DNA of 44,528 bases from Alcaligenaceae bacterium. Its GTDB lineage: Bacteria; Pseudomonadota; Gammaproteobacteria; Burkholderiales; Burkholderiaceae_B. The notes under the pieces are model-generated. The model did no database searches and had not been told where the DNA came from. It saw nothing but the letters and a program-made list of their open reading frames with translations. The DNA is taken from NCBI GenBank assembly GCA_029265795.1, contig JAJUGV010000014.1:1-44528 (forward strand), given 5' to 3'. This document shows positions 27,383 to 35,557 of this stretch, one piece after another; within the stretch, counting starts at the first letter, position 1; each line of letters opens with the position of its first letter. The position numbers were made by a program, and so were the translations under genes.

Positions 27383-27401
27383 TCTTATGTCTTATATAAG
27401 A
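27383..27401. promoter_or_regulatory. Candidate operator of the TCA GntR regulator (mdh/gntR copy)
   Basis: TCTTATgTCTTATATAAGA contains the perfect palindrome TCTTATATAAGA (27390-27401) and an additional TCTTAT. It differs from the acnB copy only at the spacer base. It lies 3 bases upstream of the predicted mdh -35 box, the same geometry as at acnB, and 135 bases before the gntR start. Confidence 0.65.
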
Positions 27402-27536
27402 TAGAGGATTATTAGACAGAAATCGTCAGTCATGCGACAATTCTTCGATTATCCAGAATCACACGGCGAGACATCCGTACAGCTTGATACAAAACCTGTT
27501 CAGGCCGTCCAGGTATCTCTTTCCGCGCATTAGTCC

Positions 27537-28301
27537 ATGTCCGATCAGCCCACTGTGGAACGTAATGCCGATACTGCTCCTGGCAGCGCGGCTTTTAGTC
27601 CCTTGTACCAGCAGATTAAAGCTCTGCTGCTACAAGGGCTGGATCGTGGCGAATGGAAGCCCGGCGAAGCCATACCCAGCGAACTTGAGCTGGCGGCGCG
27701 CTTTCAGGTCAGCCAGGGCACCGTACGGAAAGCCATCGATGAGCTCGCTGCAGAGAATCTGCTGCTACGGCGCCAGGGCAAGGGTACGTTCGTTGCGACC
27801 CACCACGAGGCCAAGGTCCGTTTCCGTTTTCTACGCCTGACGCCCGATGACGCTCATTCGGCCGTGACAGGCAGTCGCATCCTCGACTGCCGGCGTATGC
27901 GCGCACCGGCAGATATTGCTGCGTTGCTCGAGCTTCGCACCGGCGATACCGTGGTGAACGTCCGCCGCCTTTTGTCCTTCGACGAATCTCCTACCATTCT
28001 TGACGACATCTGGTTGCCGGGCGCATCCTTCAAAGGGCTGACCGTCGAGCTGCTGGCCGGCAACCGTAGTCCTCTTTATGCATTGTTCGAATCCGAGTTC
28101 GGCGTCAGTATGGTACGCGCCGACGAAAAAATCCGGGCCGTTGCGGCAAGCGAGACCCAGGCCGAATTGCTTGAAATTCCGGTCGGTCATCCCTTGCTGC
28201 ATGTCGAGCGAGTGTCCTTCACTTATGGCGACAGACCCATGGAGGTAAGAAGGGGGACATACCTGACTGAAAGGTTCCACTACAGAAACAGTTTGAACTG
28301 A
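27537..28301 (+). CDS. GntR family transcriptional regulator, HutC/UTRA subfamily
   Basis: A DNA-binding regulator of 254 residues. The N-terminal winged helix (about residues 18-90) has the family pattern GEWKPGEAIPSELELAARFQ and SQGTVRKAIDELAAENLLLR. The C-terminal UTRA effector domain (about 105-250) ends with HVERVSFTYGDRPMEVRRGTYL, typical of HutC-type members. The gene heads the sdhCDAB-sdhE-gltA cluster and is divergent from mdh. The 19-bp palindromic element in the shared upstream region, and its twin before acnB, are the natural candidate targets. That would make it a TCA-cycle regulator, probably sensing a carboxylate or related metabolite; the ligand is unknown. A nested hairpin separates it from sdhC. 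Confidence 0.88.
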   Translation: MSDQPTVERNADTAPGSAAFSPLYQQIKALLLQGLDRGEWKPGEAIPSELELAARFQVSQGTVRKAIDELAAENLLLRRQGKGTFVATHHEAKVRFRFLRLTPDDAHSAVTGSRILDCRRMRAPADIAALLELRTGDTVVNVRRLLSFDESPTILDDIWLPGASFKGLTVELLAGNRSPLYALFESEFGVSMVRADEKIRAVAASETQAELLEIPVGHPLLHVERVSFTYGDRPMEVRRGTYLTERFHYRNSLN

Positions 28302-28302
28302 T

Positions 28303-28357
28303 GCAACCGCAAGCCGATTTGCTGCCGGCAAGGCAAATCGGCGAAAATGCCGGTTGC
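28303..28357 (+). other. Large nested stem-loop between gntR and sdhC
   Basis: An inner perfect 10-bp stem, GCCGATTTGC (28313-28322) with GCAAATCGGC (28333-28342), sits inside an outer 7-bp stem, GCAACCG (28303-28309) with CGGTTGC (28351-28357). No T run follows, so it is not a classical terminator. It begins right after the gntR stop and ends 43 bases before sdhC, so it could separate regulator and enzyme expression by processing or partial termination. Confidence 0.6.
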
Positions 28358-28400
28358 GCTTTGCAATAAATAGATCTTCAGCAATCACTTCGAGGCCATC

Positions 28401-28820
28401 ATGTCCGAAACAGCTTCAAAGAGGCGGCCGCAGTACCGCAACCTAACCATGCCGCAACTCCTGGTGTACCTGAGTCGTATGCCTCTTGCGGCGAAGACAT
28501 CGATTCTGCATCGCGCCAGTGGTGCGCTCCTGTTCCTCTGTCTTCCCCTGGTCATTGTGCCGCTCTTTGGTCGCAGCGTGACGTCACCTGAAACCTTCGC
28601 AAGTCTGGCCCAATGGACTTCCAACCCCTTATTCAAGCTGGTGCTTCTGGCCCTTATCTGGGGCTATCTGCATCATTTCTGTGCCGGCATCCGTTACCTC
28701 ACCCTTGATCTGCACATGGGCAACGACAAGCAATCCGCCCAGAAGAGTGCAGGCACGGTATTGGTCGTCAGCCTGGCACTGACAGTCATTCTTGGTCTCA
28801 AACTGTTCGGGGTGTGGTAA
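28401..28820 (+). CDS. sdhC: Succinate dehydrogenase cytochrome b556 subunit
   Basis: Membrane anchor subunit that, with SdhD, holds heme b and the quinone site of complex II. It has 139 residues and three hydrophobic helices (about 35-58, 76-98 and 113-135). The motif SILHRASGALLF (about residues 34-45) is the family signature, and His in WGYLHHFCAGIRYLTLD is the expected heme ligand region. A GAGG ribosome-binding site lies a few bases upstream. The stop codon overlaps the sdhD start (TAATG), indicating translational coupling. Confidence 0.95.
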   Translation: MSETASKRRPQYRNLTMPQLLVYLSRMPLAAKTSILHRASGALLFLCLPLVIVPLFGRSVTSPETFASLAQWTSNPLFKLVLLALIWGYLHHFCAGIRYLTLDLHMGNDKQSAQKSAGTVLVVSLALTVILGLKLFGVW

Positions 28821-29200
28821 TGGATCAGCAAAGTTATGGCCATAAGCGGCTCGTTGTCGGTGCGCATTATGGCACCATGGATTTCATCGCTCAGCGCATC
28901 ACTGGTGTCATCATGGCGGTGTACACCATTGTGCTGCTGCTCGGTTTCCTGTTCATGGGCGAGCTGAACTACGAAAACTGGCGCAATCTGTTCACCTTTA
29001 CCTGTCTGGGTCTGCCTGTCGGGCAGATGCTGGCCACGGTCGCATTCCTCGCGGTTGCGTGGCATGCATGGATCGGTATGCGCGATATCTGGATGGACTA
29101 CGTGCGTTCCGCCGGTCTGCGCCTCCTTCTTCAGGTGCTGACCGTGCTGTGGCTGGTAGGCACCATCGCCTTCTTTGCAAAAATTCTCTGGAGTCTGTAA
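28820..29200 (+). CDS. sdhD: Succinate dehydrogenase hydrophobic membrane anchor subunit
   Basis: Second membrane anchor of complex II, 126 residues from the ATG at 28820, which shares its first base with the sdhC stop codon. Three hydrophobic helices are visible (about 29-49, 66-86 and 101-122). The family blocks are FIAQRITGVIMAVYT near residue 23 and ATVAFLAVAWHAWIGMRDIWMDYV, with the histidine in AWHAWIG near residue 79. A GTG two codons earlier is in frame, but the ATG fits the TAATG coupling better. sdhA starts four bases after its stop codon. Confidence 0.94.
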   Translation: MDQQSYGHKRLVVGAHYGTMDFIAQRITGVIMAVYTIVLLLGFLFMGELNYENWRNLFTFTCLGLPVGQMLATVAFLAVAWHAWIGMRDIWMDYVRSAGLRLLLQVLTVLWLVGTIAFFAKILWSL

Positions 29201-29203
29201 GCC

Positions 29204-30979
29204 GTGGCTGCTGTCATCTCTTCCTTACCACGCCGCCGCTTCGATGTGGTGGTCGTAGGCGCCGGCGGGGCCGGCATGCGTTGTTCCCTTCAACTGGCTG
29301 AAGCCGGGCTGTCCGTCGCCGTCCTCTCCAAGGTCTTCCCGACCCGCTCCCATACCGTGGCCGCCCAAGGTGGCGTGAGTGCCGCGCTGGGCAACATGAG
29401 CGAAGACGATTGGCTCTGGCACATGTACGACACGGTGAAGGGTTCCGACTGGCTCGGCGACCAAGACGCCATCGAATTCATGTGCCGCGAAGCTCCGCAC
29501 GCCGTGTACGAGCTCGAGCACTACGGCATGCCGTTCGACCGTAACGCCGACGGCACTATTTATCAGCGCCCCTTCGGCGGTCACACCGCTAACTTCGGCG
29601 AAAAGCCTGTTCAGCGCGCCTGTGCCGCAGCTGACCGTACGGGTCATGCCATGCTGCACACGCTGTACCAGCGTAACGTCGCGGCTCGCACGCAGTTTTT
29701 CGTCGAATGGATGGCTCTTGATCTCCTGCGCAATGAAGCCGGTGATGTTCTTGGCGTAACCGCCCTCGAAATGGAGACCGGTGAGATCTACGTGCTTGAG
29801 GGCAAGAAGGTCGTACTGGCCACGGGCGGCGCCGGTCGCATTTGGGCCGCATCCACCAATGCCTTCATCAATACCGGCGACGGCCTGGGCATGGCTGCAC
29901 GCGCTGGTATCCCGCTCCAAGATATGGAGTTCTGGCAGTTTCACCCCACCGGCGTGGCCGGTGCCGGCGTACTGATTACAGAAGGGGTGCGCGGCGAAGG
30001 CGGCATTCTGCTAAACAAGGACGGCGAACGCTTCATGGAGCGCTATGCGCCCAACCTCAAGGACTTGGCGCCGCGCGACTTCGTGTCCCGTTCCATGGAC
30101 CAGGAAATCAAAGAAGGTCGTGGCTGTGGCGACGGCAGCTATGTGGTGCTCAAGCTTGATCACCTCGGTGCTGAAACCATCATGAAGCGACTGCCCTCGA
30201 TTCGTGAAATCGCCATCAAGTTTGCGAACGTCGATCCCATCAAGGATCCGATCCCGGTCGTGCCCACCATTCACTATCAGATGGGCGGCATCCCCACTAA
30301 TATTTACGGCCAGGTCATGACCTGGGAGAACGGCGAGTCCCGCGTCGTCAACGGCCTGTATGCCGTGGGCGAATGTGCGGCCACCTCGGTGCACGGCGCT
30401 AACCGTCTGGGTACTAACTCCCTGCTCGACCTCATCGTGTTTGGTCGTTCAGCGGGTCAGCATATTGTTTCCGAGCATCCGGAGCGCACGCATTACCATC
30501 AGCCGATTCCGCAGTGGACCATCGATCAGTCTCTGGAGCGCGTCAATCGTCTGGAAACCCGCACTTCGGGTGAACGTGCGCAGGACGTCGGCCATAAGAT
30601 CCGTACCGCGATGCAGCACCACTGTGGCGTGTTCCGCACGCTCGAATTGCTGCAGAAGGGCGTGGATGTCATCGAAGGTCTGGCACCGGAAGTGGAGGAC
30701 ATTTACTTCCAGGACAAGTCCAAGGTCTTCAATACCGCGCGCGTCGAAGCCCTCGAGCTGGCCAACATGATCGAAGTCGCCCGCGCCACTACCAAGTCCG
30801 CCGCGAACCGTACAGAAAGCCGTGGCGCACATGCGCTCAGCGATCACCCGGAACGCGACGACGAGAACTGGCTGCGCCACACCCTTTGGTTCTCCGAGGG
30901 AAGTCGTCTGGAGTACAAGCCTGTCACCATGAAGCCTCTGACGGTCGATTCCTTCCCGCCGATGGCGCGTACGTTCTAA
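29204..30979 (+). CDS. sdhA: Succinate dehydrogenase flavoprotein subunit
   Basis: Catalytic subunit of complex II, oxidising succinate to fumarate. It has 591 residues, the usual length. It starts at a GTG and the Rossmann motif VVVGAGGAGMRCSLQLAE follows. His50 in RSHTVAAQGG is the expected covalent FAD attachment site. Active-site blocks include HPTGVAGAGVLITEGVRGEGG, the GANRLGTNSLLDLIVFGR segment and NPADR-like C-terminal regions. The flavinylation factor SdhE is encoded two genes downstream in the same operon. All key residues are present. Confidence 0.97.
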   Translation: MAAVISSLPRRRFDVVVVGAGGAGMRCSLQLAEAGLSVAVLSKVFPTRSHTVAAQGGVSAALGNMSEDDWLWHMYDTVKGSDWLGDQDAIEFMCREAPHAVYELEHYGMPFDRNADGTIYQRPFGGHTANFGEKPVQRACAAADRTGHAMLHTLYQRNVAARTQFFVEWMALDLLRNEAGDVLGVTALEMETGEIYVLEGKKVVLATGGAGRIWAASTNAFINTGDGLGMAARAGIPLQDMEFWQFHPTGVAGAGVLITEGVRGEGGILLNKDGERFMERYAPNLKDLAPRDFVSRSMDQEIKEGRGCGDGSYVVLKLDHLGAETIMKRLPSIREIAIKFANVDPIKDPIPVVPTIHYQMGGIPTNIYGQVMTWENGESRVVNGLYAVGECAATSVHGANRLGTNSLLDLIVFGRSAGQHIVSEHPERTHYHQPIPQWTIDQSLERVNRLETRTSGERAQDVGHKIRTAMQHHCGVFRTLELLQKGVDVIEGLAPEVEDIYFQDKSKVFNTARVEALELANMIEVARATTKSAANRTESRGAHALSDHPERDDENWLRHTLWFSEGSRLEYKPVTMKPLTVDSFPPMARTF

Positions 30980-30991
30980 GCAGGATACGAA

Positions 30992-31708
30992 ATGACTCAA
31001 AAACGCACTGTCAAATTCGAAATCTACCGCTACGATCCCGACAAGGACGAGCGCCCATACATGCAGAAGCTCGAAGTCGAGCTTGAGCCTACCGACAAAA
31101 TGCTTCTTGACGCCATCGTGCGCATCAAGAACTCGGTAGACGACAGCCTTTCGATTCGTCGCTCCTGCCGTGAGGGGGTATGTGGTTCTGACGCCATGAA
31201 CGTCAATGGCAAGAACCGCCTGGCCTGCACGACCAACCTCAATGAGCTCTCCGAGCCCATTGTGTTGCGTCCGTTGCCCGGCCTGCCCGTCGTGCGCGAC
31301 CTGATCGTGGACATGACGCATTTCTTCAATCAGTATCATTCGATCAAGCCGTACCTCATCAACGACCAGCCGCCACCCGAGCGTGAACGTCTGCAGTCGC
31401 CCGAGGCACGCTCGCATCTTGATGGTCTGTACGAGTGCATCCTGTGCGCCTGCTGTTCCACGGCCTGTCCCTCGTTCTGGTGGAACCCCGATAAATTCGT
31501 GGGGCCGGCCGGTCTGCTTCAAGCCTACCGTTTCATCGTGGACACCCGCGACGAAGCAACAGGCGAGCGGCTCGACAACCTGGAAGACCCATACCGCCTC
31601 TTCAGGTGCCATACCATCATGAACTGTACCGATGTCTGTCCGAAGGGGCTCAACCCGTCGGCTGCCATCGGCAAGATCAAGGAACTGCTGGTGCGCCGCA
31701 CCATCTAA
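30992..31708 (+). CDS. sdhB: Succinate dehydrogenase iron-sulfur subunit
   Basis: Electron-transfer subunit of complex II, 238 residues. The [2Fe-2S] cluster cysteines are in [13 protein letters not shown] with a further Cys in NRLAC. The [4Fe-4S] and [3Fe-4S] clusters are bound by [12 protein letters not shown] and by [17 protein letters not shown]. The order and spacing match functional SdhB. It starts 12 bases after sdhA and is followed by sdhE after 33 bases, so it belongs to the same operon. Confidence 0.97.
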   Translation: MTQKRTVKFEIYRYDPDKDERPYMQKLEVELEPTDKMLLDAIVRIKNSVDDSLSIRRSCREGVCGSDAMNVNGKNRLACTTNLNELSEPIVLRPLPGLPVVRDLIVDMTHFFNQYHSIKPYLINDQPPPERERLQSPEARSHLDGLYECILCACCSTACPSFWWNPDKFVGPAGLLQAYRFIVDTRDEATGERLDNLEDPYRLFRCHTIMNCTDVCPKGLNPSAAIGKIKELLVRRTI

Positions 31709-31741
31709 ACGTTAACTCAACACTCTTTATTTGGATCTCTG

Positions 31742-32002
31742 ATGAGAAAGTTGTCAGACCTGGACCGCGCACGCTTGCGTTGGCGGGCGCGTCGCGGCCT
31801 GCTGGAAAACGACCTTATCATCACGCGATTTCTGGATCAGTACGAAGCTGAGTTGACGGATGTAGACGTTGCCGCTCTGACTCGTTTATTCGAGATGAGC
31901 GACAACGATCTGCTCGATGTATTGCTTGGCCGCCAGGAGCTATCGGGCGTGTACGACACGCCCGATATCCGCCGCTTGGTCGCCGTCATGCAAAAGCTAT
32001 AA
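31742..32002 (+). CDS. sdhE: FAD assembly factor SdhE
   Basis: Small soluble chaperone of 86 residues that promotes covalent attachment of FAD to SdhA. The signature RGxxE is present in RARRGLLENDLIITRFLD (about residues 19-36), in the conserved five-helix fold. It lies directly between sdhB and gltA, as in other Burkholderiales, and is probably co-transcribed with them. Its presence explains how SdhA in this cluster acquires its covalent flavin. Confidence 0.93.
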   Translation: MRKLSDLDRARLRWRARRGLLENDLIITRFLDQYEAELTDVDVAALTRLFEMSDNDLLDVLLGRQELSGVYDTPDIRRLVAVMQKL

Positions 32003-32023
32003 ATATATCTAGAGGAAACTGTG

Positions 32024-33328
32024 ATGCAACTGTCTGACAAAAAGGCAACGCTGTCGTTTTCCGACGGCACACCTTCCGTCGAATTCCCTATTTATCAGGG
32101 AACCGTAGGCCCGGATGTCATCGACATCCGCAAGCTGTACGGCGAAACCAATATGTTCACCTACGATCCGGGCTTTATGGCCACGGCATCGTGCGAATCT
32201 GCCATCACCTACATCGACGGTGAGAAGGGTCAGTTGTTGTATCGCGGCTATCCCATAGAACAGCTGGCGTTGAACTGCGACTTCCTTGACGTCTGCTACC
32301 TGATTCTGAACGGTGAGCTGCCCAACGGCGACCAGAAGAAGGAATTTGATTCCCTGGTCACGCATCACACCATGGTGCACGAGCAAATGCAGTACTTCCT
32401 GCGCGGCTTCCGCCGTGATGCTCACCCGATGGCAGTGCTGACCGGCCTGGTAGGGGCTATGTCGGCGTTCTACCACGATTCGACAGACATCAACGACCCG
32501 CACCATCGCCATGTTTCGGCCATCCGCCTTATCGCCAAGATGCCGACACTGGTAGCGATGGCGTACAAGTATTCCAAGGGCGAGCCCTTCATCTATCCGC
32601 GTAACGATCTGTCCTACACGGGCAATTTCCTGCGCATGATGTTCGCGACGCCTTGCGAAGACTACGAGGTCAACGAAGTCGTCGAGCGCGCGCTTGACCG
32701 TATTTTCATTCTGCACGCCGATCACGAGCAGAACGCTTCGACTTCCACGGTGCGTCTGTGCGGTTCCTCCGGCACCAACCCGTTCGCAGCCATCGCAGCA
32801 GGGGTGGGTTGCCTGTGGGGGCCTGCACACGGCGGCGCAAACGAAGCCTGCCTCACCATGCTTGAAGAAATTCAGGCAAACGGTGGTCTGGACTACGTTG
32901 GCGAGTTCATGGAAAAGGTCAAGGACAAGAGCTCGGGCGTGCGCCTGATGGGCTTCGGCCATCGTGTCTACAAGAACTACGATCCACGCGCCAAGCTGAT
33001 GCAGGAAACCTGCAAGGAAGTACTGTCTGCCTTGGGCCTGGAAAATGATCCGCTGTTCAAGTTAGCCATGGAGCTTGAGCGCATCGCTCTGGAAGACGAA
33101 TACTTCGTCGAACGCAAGCTTTACCCGAACGTGGACTTCTACTCGGGTATCGTGCAGCGTGCTATCGGCATCCCGACATCGCTGTTCACCGCCATCTTTG
33201 CGTTGGCACGTACAGTGGGCTGGATTGCTCAGTGGAGCGAAATGCTGTCCGATCCGAACTACAAGATTGGTCGCCCGCGTCAGCTGTACACCGGTGAGGT
33301 GGAGCGCGACGTTCCGACCGGCAGGTAA
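32024..33328 (+). CDS. gltA: Citrate synthase (type II, hexameric form)
   Basis: Condenses acetyl-CoA and oxaloacetate at the entry of the TCA cycle. I choose the ATG at 32024 ([12 protein letters not shown]), with AGAGGA 7 bases upstream, over a GTG one codon earlier; this gives 434 residues. Catalytic histidine and aspartate regions are in [26 protein letters not shown] and [17 protein letters not shown]. The N-terminal beta-rich domain (about residues 1-60) is typical of the long, NADH-sensitive Gram-negative form; allosteric control is inference. It is the last gene of the cluster and ends at a strong terminator. Confidence 0.96.
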   Translation: MQLSDKKATLSFSDGTPSVEFPIYQGTVGPDVIDIRKLYGETNMFTYDPGFMATASCESAITYIDGEKGQLLYRGYPIEQLALNCDFLDVCYLILNGELPNGDQKKEFDSLVTHHTMVHEQMQYFLRGFRRDAHPMAVLTGLVGAMSAFYHDSTDINDPHHRHVSAIRLIAKMPTLVAMAYKYSKGEPFIYPRNDLSYTGNFLRMMFATPCEDYEVNEVVERALDRIFILHADHEQNASTSTVRLCGSSGTNPFAAIAAGVGCLWGPAHGGANEACLTMLEEIQANGGLDYVGEFMEKVKDKSSGVRLMGFGHRVYKNYDPRAKLMQETCKEVLSALGLENDPLFKLAMELERIALEDEYFVERKLYPNVDFYSGIVQRAIGIPTSLFTAIFALARTVGWIAQWSEMLSDPNYKIGRPRQLYTGEVERDVPTGR

Positions 33329-33337
33329 GCCTGGGTG

Positions 33338-33383
33338 CCGCCCGCCATTTTCGGCATCTCAGCCGAAAACGGCGGGCGGTTTT
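33338..33383 (+). terminator. Strong intrinsic terminator after gltA
   Basis: CCGCCCGCC-A-TTTTCGGC (33338-33355) pairs with GCCGAAAA-C-GGCGGGCGG (33362-33379), an 18-bp stem with one A/C mismatch and a 6-base loop, followed by TTTT. It starts 10 bases after the gltA stop codon. Confidence 0.95.
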
Positions 33384-33400
33384 CATTTCAGGTGCATGCA

Positions 33401-33838
33401 GTGACAGCTACCCCAGACGTCCGTCAACTCAGTTTGGCCCTTGATCGCTGGCCTATACCACTGAATGGCGGCCTTTATGATGCAGCGGAAGCCCATCGCC
33501 AGGTCTTCGACCAGAGGTGCGCCAAGGGCAGGGTATGCATAGAGCTTCTGGTGTTGGAGGTCATACCCGATCTCTACATCCAGGCCTGCGAGCTGCAGTT
33601 GGCCGACTTGCGTGTGGGTACCGCGCTGCGGCTGCGGCCAAGCAACCAATACGACACACCAGAGGCGGCTCTACGGGCCGCCGCCCGGAAGGCTGGTACG
33701 CTTCTGAAGGCTAAGCGGAAAGCGTCCGGGCTCTTTCCAGAATGCCAGAGCACTTTACTGCGCGCCACCAACTGGCTGGAAGATATTCTGTATCAATGTG
33801 ATTATTTGCTCGATCGCCAGGTGAATCTCTTCGCCTGA
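33401..33838 (+). CDS. Hypothetical protein, unknown function
   Basis: I do not recognise this protein. The open frame extends back to 33335, but that part lies inside the gltA terminator. A start at GTG 33401 (or GTG 33392) is therefore more likely, giving about 145 residues. The body is soluble, with a mixed alpha/beta pattern: LALDRWPIPLNGGLYDAAEAHRQV, then VCIELLVLEVIPDLYIQACEL, then LRAAARKAGTLLKAKRKASG. No membrane segment, signal peptide or clear metal site is seen; cysteines are scattered. Codon use resembles the neighbours, so it is probably a real gene, but the start and even expression are uncertain. Confidence 0.55.
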   Translation: MTATPDVRQLSLALDRWPIPLNGGLYDAAEAHRQVFDQRCAKGRVCIELLVLEVIPDLYIQACELQLADLRVGTALRLRPSNQYDTPEAALRAAARKAGTLLKAKRKASGLFPECQSTLLRATNWLEDILYQCDYLLDRQVNLFA

Positions 33839-33862
33839 CAGCGGCCGGTATGGGCATGTCGG

Positions 33863-34270
33863 CTAGTTGGCGGTGATGGAGACGGTGGTAGGGGCGCCGC
33901 GAGAAACCGTTCCAAATATCGGGCAGTGTGCCTGGAAGCTTTCTACCAGTTCCCGGGCCTGAACGCTGTTGACGCCGCTCACTTGGAAATGCAGATGAAC
34001 ACTGGAATAGCGGTCCGGCTGAGCGACATCGCGTTCAGATGTTGCCGTAATAGATACGGATTGCAGTTTCCACCCGCGTTCTGTCGCTGCGGCATGTAGC
34101 AGCGAAGTGGCGCAGGTATTGAGTGCCGCCAGCATCAGTTCACCAGCATACCAGGTGGCTTCACTGCCGCCATTGGTGGGTGTGGCACCCGACAGCAGCA
34201 ATTGGGATCTGGCTTGCGATAACCAGATACCGGGAATGTTGGTGTTCTGGGTCTTGACGATATTTGCCAT
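33863..34270 (-). CDS. OsmC family protein
   Basis: A 135-residue protein of the OsmC/Ohr family, small alpha/beta enzymes that reduce organic or fatty-acid hydroperoxides with two cysteines. The two family cysteine regions are visible: ALNTCATSLLHAA (about residue 52) and QAHCPIFGTV (about residue 115). The spacing fits an active peroxidase, although subfamily and substrate cannot be read from sequence. A GAGGG ribosome-binding site precedes the ATG. It is transcribed toward the unknown gene at 33401-33838, ending 24 bases from it, and stands alone. Confidence 0.88.
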   Translation of the reverse strand: MANIVKTQNTNIPGIWLSQARSQLLLSGATPTNGGSEATWYAGELMLAALNTCATSLLHAAATERGWKLQSVSITATSERDVAQPDRYSSVHLHFQVSGVNSVQARELVESFQAHCPIFGTVSRGAPTTVSITAN

Positions 34271-34532
34271 GAACTTACCCTCGTTACCCTCGTAGGGATA
34301 AAACCGATCATGGTAGAACGGGCCCTCAAAGAGTGGAAATACATTCAGGGCATTTATTCATGACTACATCATTCGCATGATCAACCCTTTGCGGCCGCGG
34401 TTATACGTTTGGAACTCAGGCTCATAAGGACCAGCTCTCATAACCAAACAGCAGATATGTATTTCCTTTAACGCAACGAGATGACGAGAATGACACTTCT
34501 TCGTGCGCCACGCACATTCCCGGGTGCTTCTC
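34271..34532. other. Divergent intergenic region between osmC-like gene and Bug receptor
   Basis: Contains a short tandem repeat (TTACCCTCG twice, about 34276-34293) just upstream of the OsmC gene. No convincing promoter, operator or small gene was found. Confidence 0.4.
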
Positions 34533-35543
34533 ATGTCCATCGTATCTACGCATTCCCGTCGCTTCATTTTTGCGGCATGTGCTCTCACCGTTGCCGTTGC
34601 CGGAAGTCCAGCGTTACAGGCGCAATCGCTTCCCGACGATTATCCCAACAAACCGGTACGCCTCGTCGTGCCTTACCCTCCCGGCGGGACCGCCGATATC
34701 CTGGCGCGCGACATCGGCGCCAGGTTGACCGACGAGCTTGGACAGCCCGTAATCATTGAGAACCGCGCCGGCGCCGGCACCGCCATTGGCGCTCGCCACG
34801 TGGCGTCCGCCCCGGCTGATGGCTATACATTGTTTCTGGGAACCAGCACTTCCCACGTCATGAATCCCGCCGTCAATCCACAAGGGGTCGGCTATGACCC
34901 GGTGGCGGACTTCACCCCGCTGGCGGCCATCGGTGAGGTTTCCTACGCTATCGTCACACGCCCTGACAAAGGCTTGAGCTCGTTGCAGGAGTTGATCGAG
35001 CGAGCCCGGCAGCATGAGGCCCCCTTGAGTTACGCCTCGGCCGGTCAGGGATCGGCCAATCATCTTGCGGGGGAACTGCTGGCCAACCTGGCCGGCGTGC
35101 CGCTGCTGCACGTGCCATACAAGGGCAGCGCTCCCGCGCTCAATGACGTGCTGGCCGGCCAGGTCGATTTCATGTTCGATCTCACTACCACCTCTCAGGC
35201 TCACATACGGTCCGGACGTCTGCAGGCTCTGGCCGTGACCGCCCCCGACCGTGTACAGGTCCTACCCGATGTGCCCACCACGGCAGAGCAGGGCAGGCCT
35301 GAACTGGTTGTGTCATCGTGGTTTGGCGTCTTTGCGCCTGCCGGCCTACCTGCTGAGGTTCAGAGCAGGCTGGCCGACTCATTGCACAAGACTCTCTCCA
35401 GTGACGAAAGCCGTGCCGAACTGGCCCGGCACGGCTTAAGTGCGCTGCCGCTGGTGGCCACCGATTTCGGCAACTTTCTCAGGCGGGACCTGGGGTATTG
35501 GCAGGGCGTCGTGCGCGCAGCAGACGTAGCTAGCAAGGGTTAA
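34533..35543 (+). CDS. Bug/TctC-family periplasmic solute-binding protein
   Basis: Periplasmic receptor of the tripartite tricarboxylate transporter (TTT) type, greatly expanded in Alcaligenaceae. From the ATG at 34533 it has 336 residues. A signal peptide is evident (arginine pair, hydrophobic FIFAACALTVAVAG, and likely cleavage after ALQA near residue 30). Family blocks follow: YPNKPVRLVVPYPPGGTADILAR, GQPVIIENRAGAGTAIGA and VPLLHVPYKGSAPALNDVLAGQVDFMFD. No TctA/TctB membrane genes accompany it, so it is an orphan receptor. A monooxygenase gene begins 14 bases downstream, which suggests the ligand may be that enzyme's substrate; this is inference. An in-frame GTG at 34503 is an alternative start. 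Confidence 0.9.
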   Translation: MSIVSTHSRRFIFAACALTVAVAGSPALQAQSLPDDYPNKPVRLVVPYPPGGTADILARDIGARLTDELGQPVIIENRAGAGTAIGARHVASAPADGYTLFLGTSTSHVMNPAVNPQGVGYDPVADFTPLAAIGEVSYAIVTRPDKGLSSLQELIERARQHEAPLSYASAGQGSANHLAGELLANLAGVPLLHVPYKGSAPALNDVLAGQVDFMFDLTTTSQAHIRSGRLQALAVTAPDRVQVLPDVPTTAEQGRPELVVSSWFGVFAPAGLPAEVQSRLADSLHKTLSSDESRAELARHGLSALPLVATDFGNFLRRDLGYWQGVVRAADVASKG

Positions 35544-35557
35544 TACAAGGAAAGAAC

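Larger units (their letters stand above)
27212..27536. other. Divergent regulatory region between mdh and gntR
   Basis: This 325-base gap holds the mdh leader (27212 to about 27344), the predicted mdh promoter, the 19-bp operator, and about 135 bases of DNA before gntR. The mdh leader contains a hairpin, GAGCGC-GTG-GCGCTC (27292-27306), and a T-rich stretch after it on the minus strand (read CCAAAAGTTTTA), which could be an attenuator but is weak. No clear plus-strand promoter for gntR was identified. No open reading frame of interest lies here. Confidence 0.6.

Noticed and set aside
30449..31612. 387-residue minus-strand frame across sdhA and sdhB
   Set aside because: Antisense to conserved sdh genes with cluster and flavin motifs; composition typical of a shadow frame.
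31990..32020. AT-rich ATAAATATATCTAG before gltA as a third copy of the TCA operator
   Set aside because: It lacks the TCTTAT half-sites and the TCTTATATAAGA palindrome; similarity is only AT content.
32009..32962. 317-residue minus-strand frame inside gltA
   Set aside because: Shadow of gltA; no domain and it crosses the gltA start region.
33335..33400. Upstream start for the unknown gene after gltA
   Set aside because: This part encodes the gltA terminator hairpin; protein-like features begin only after about 33401.
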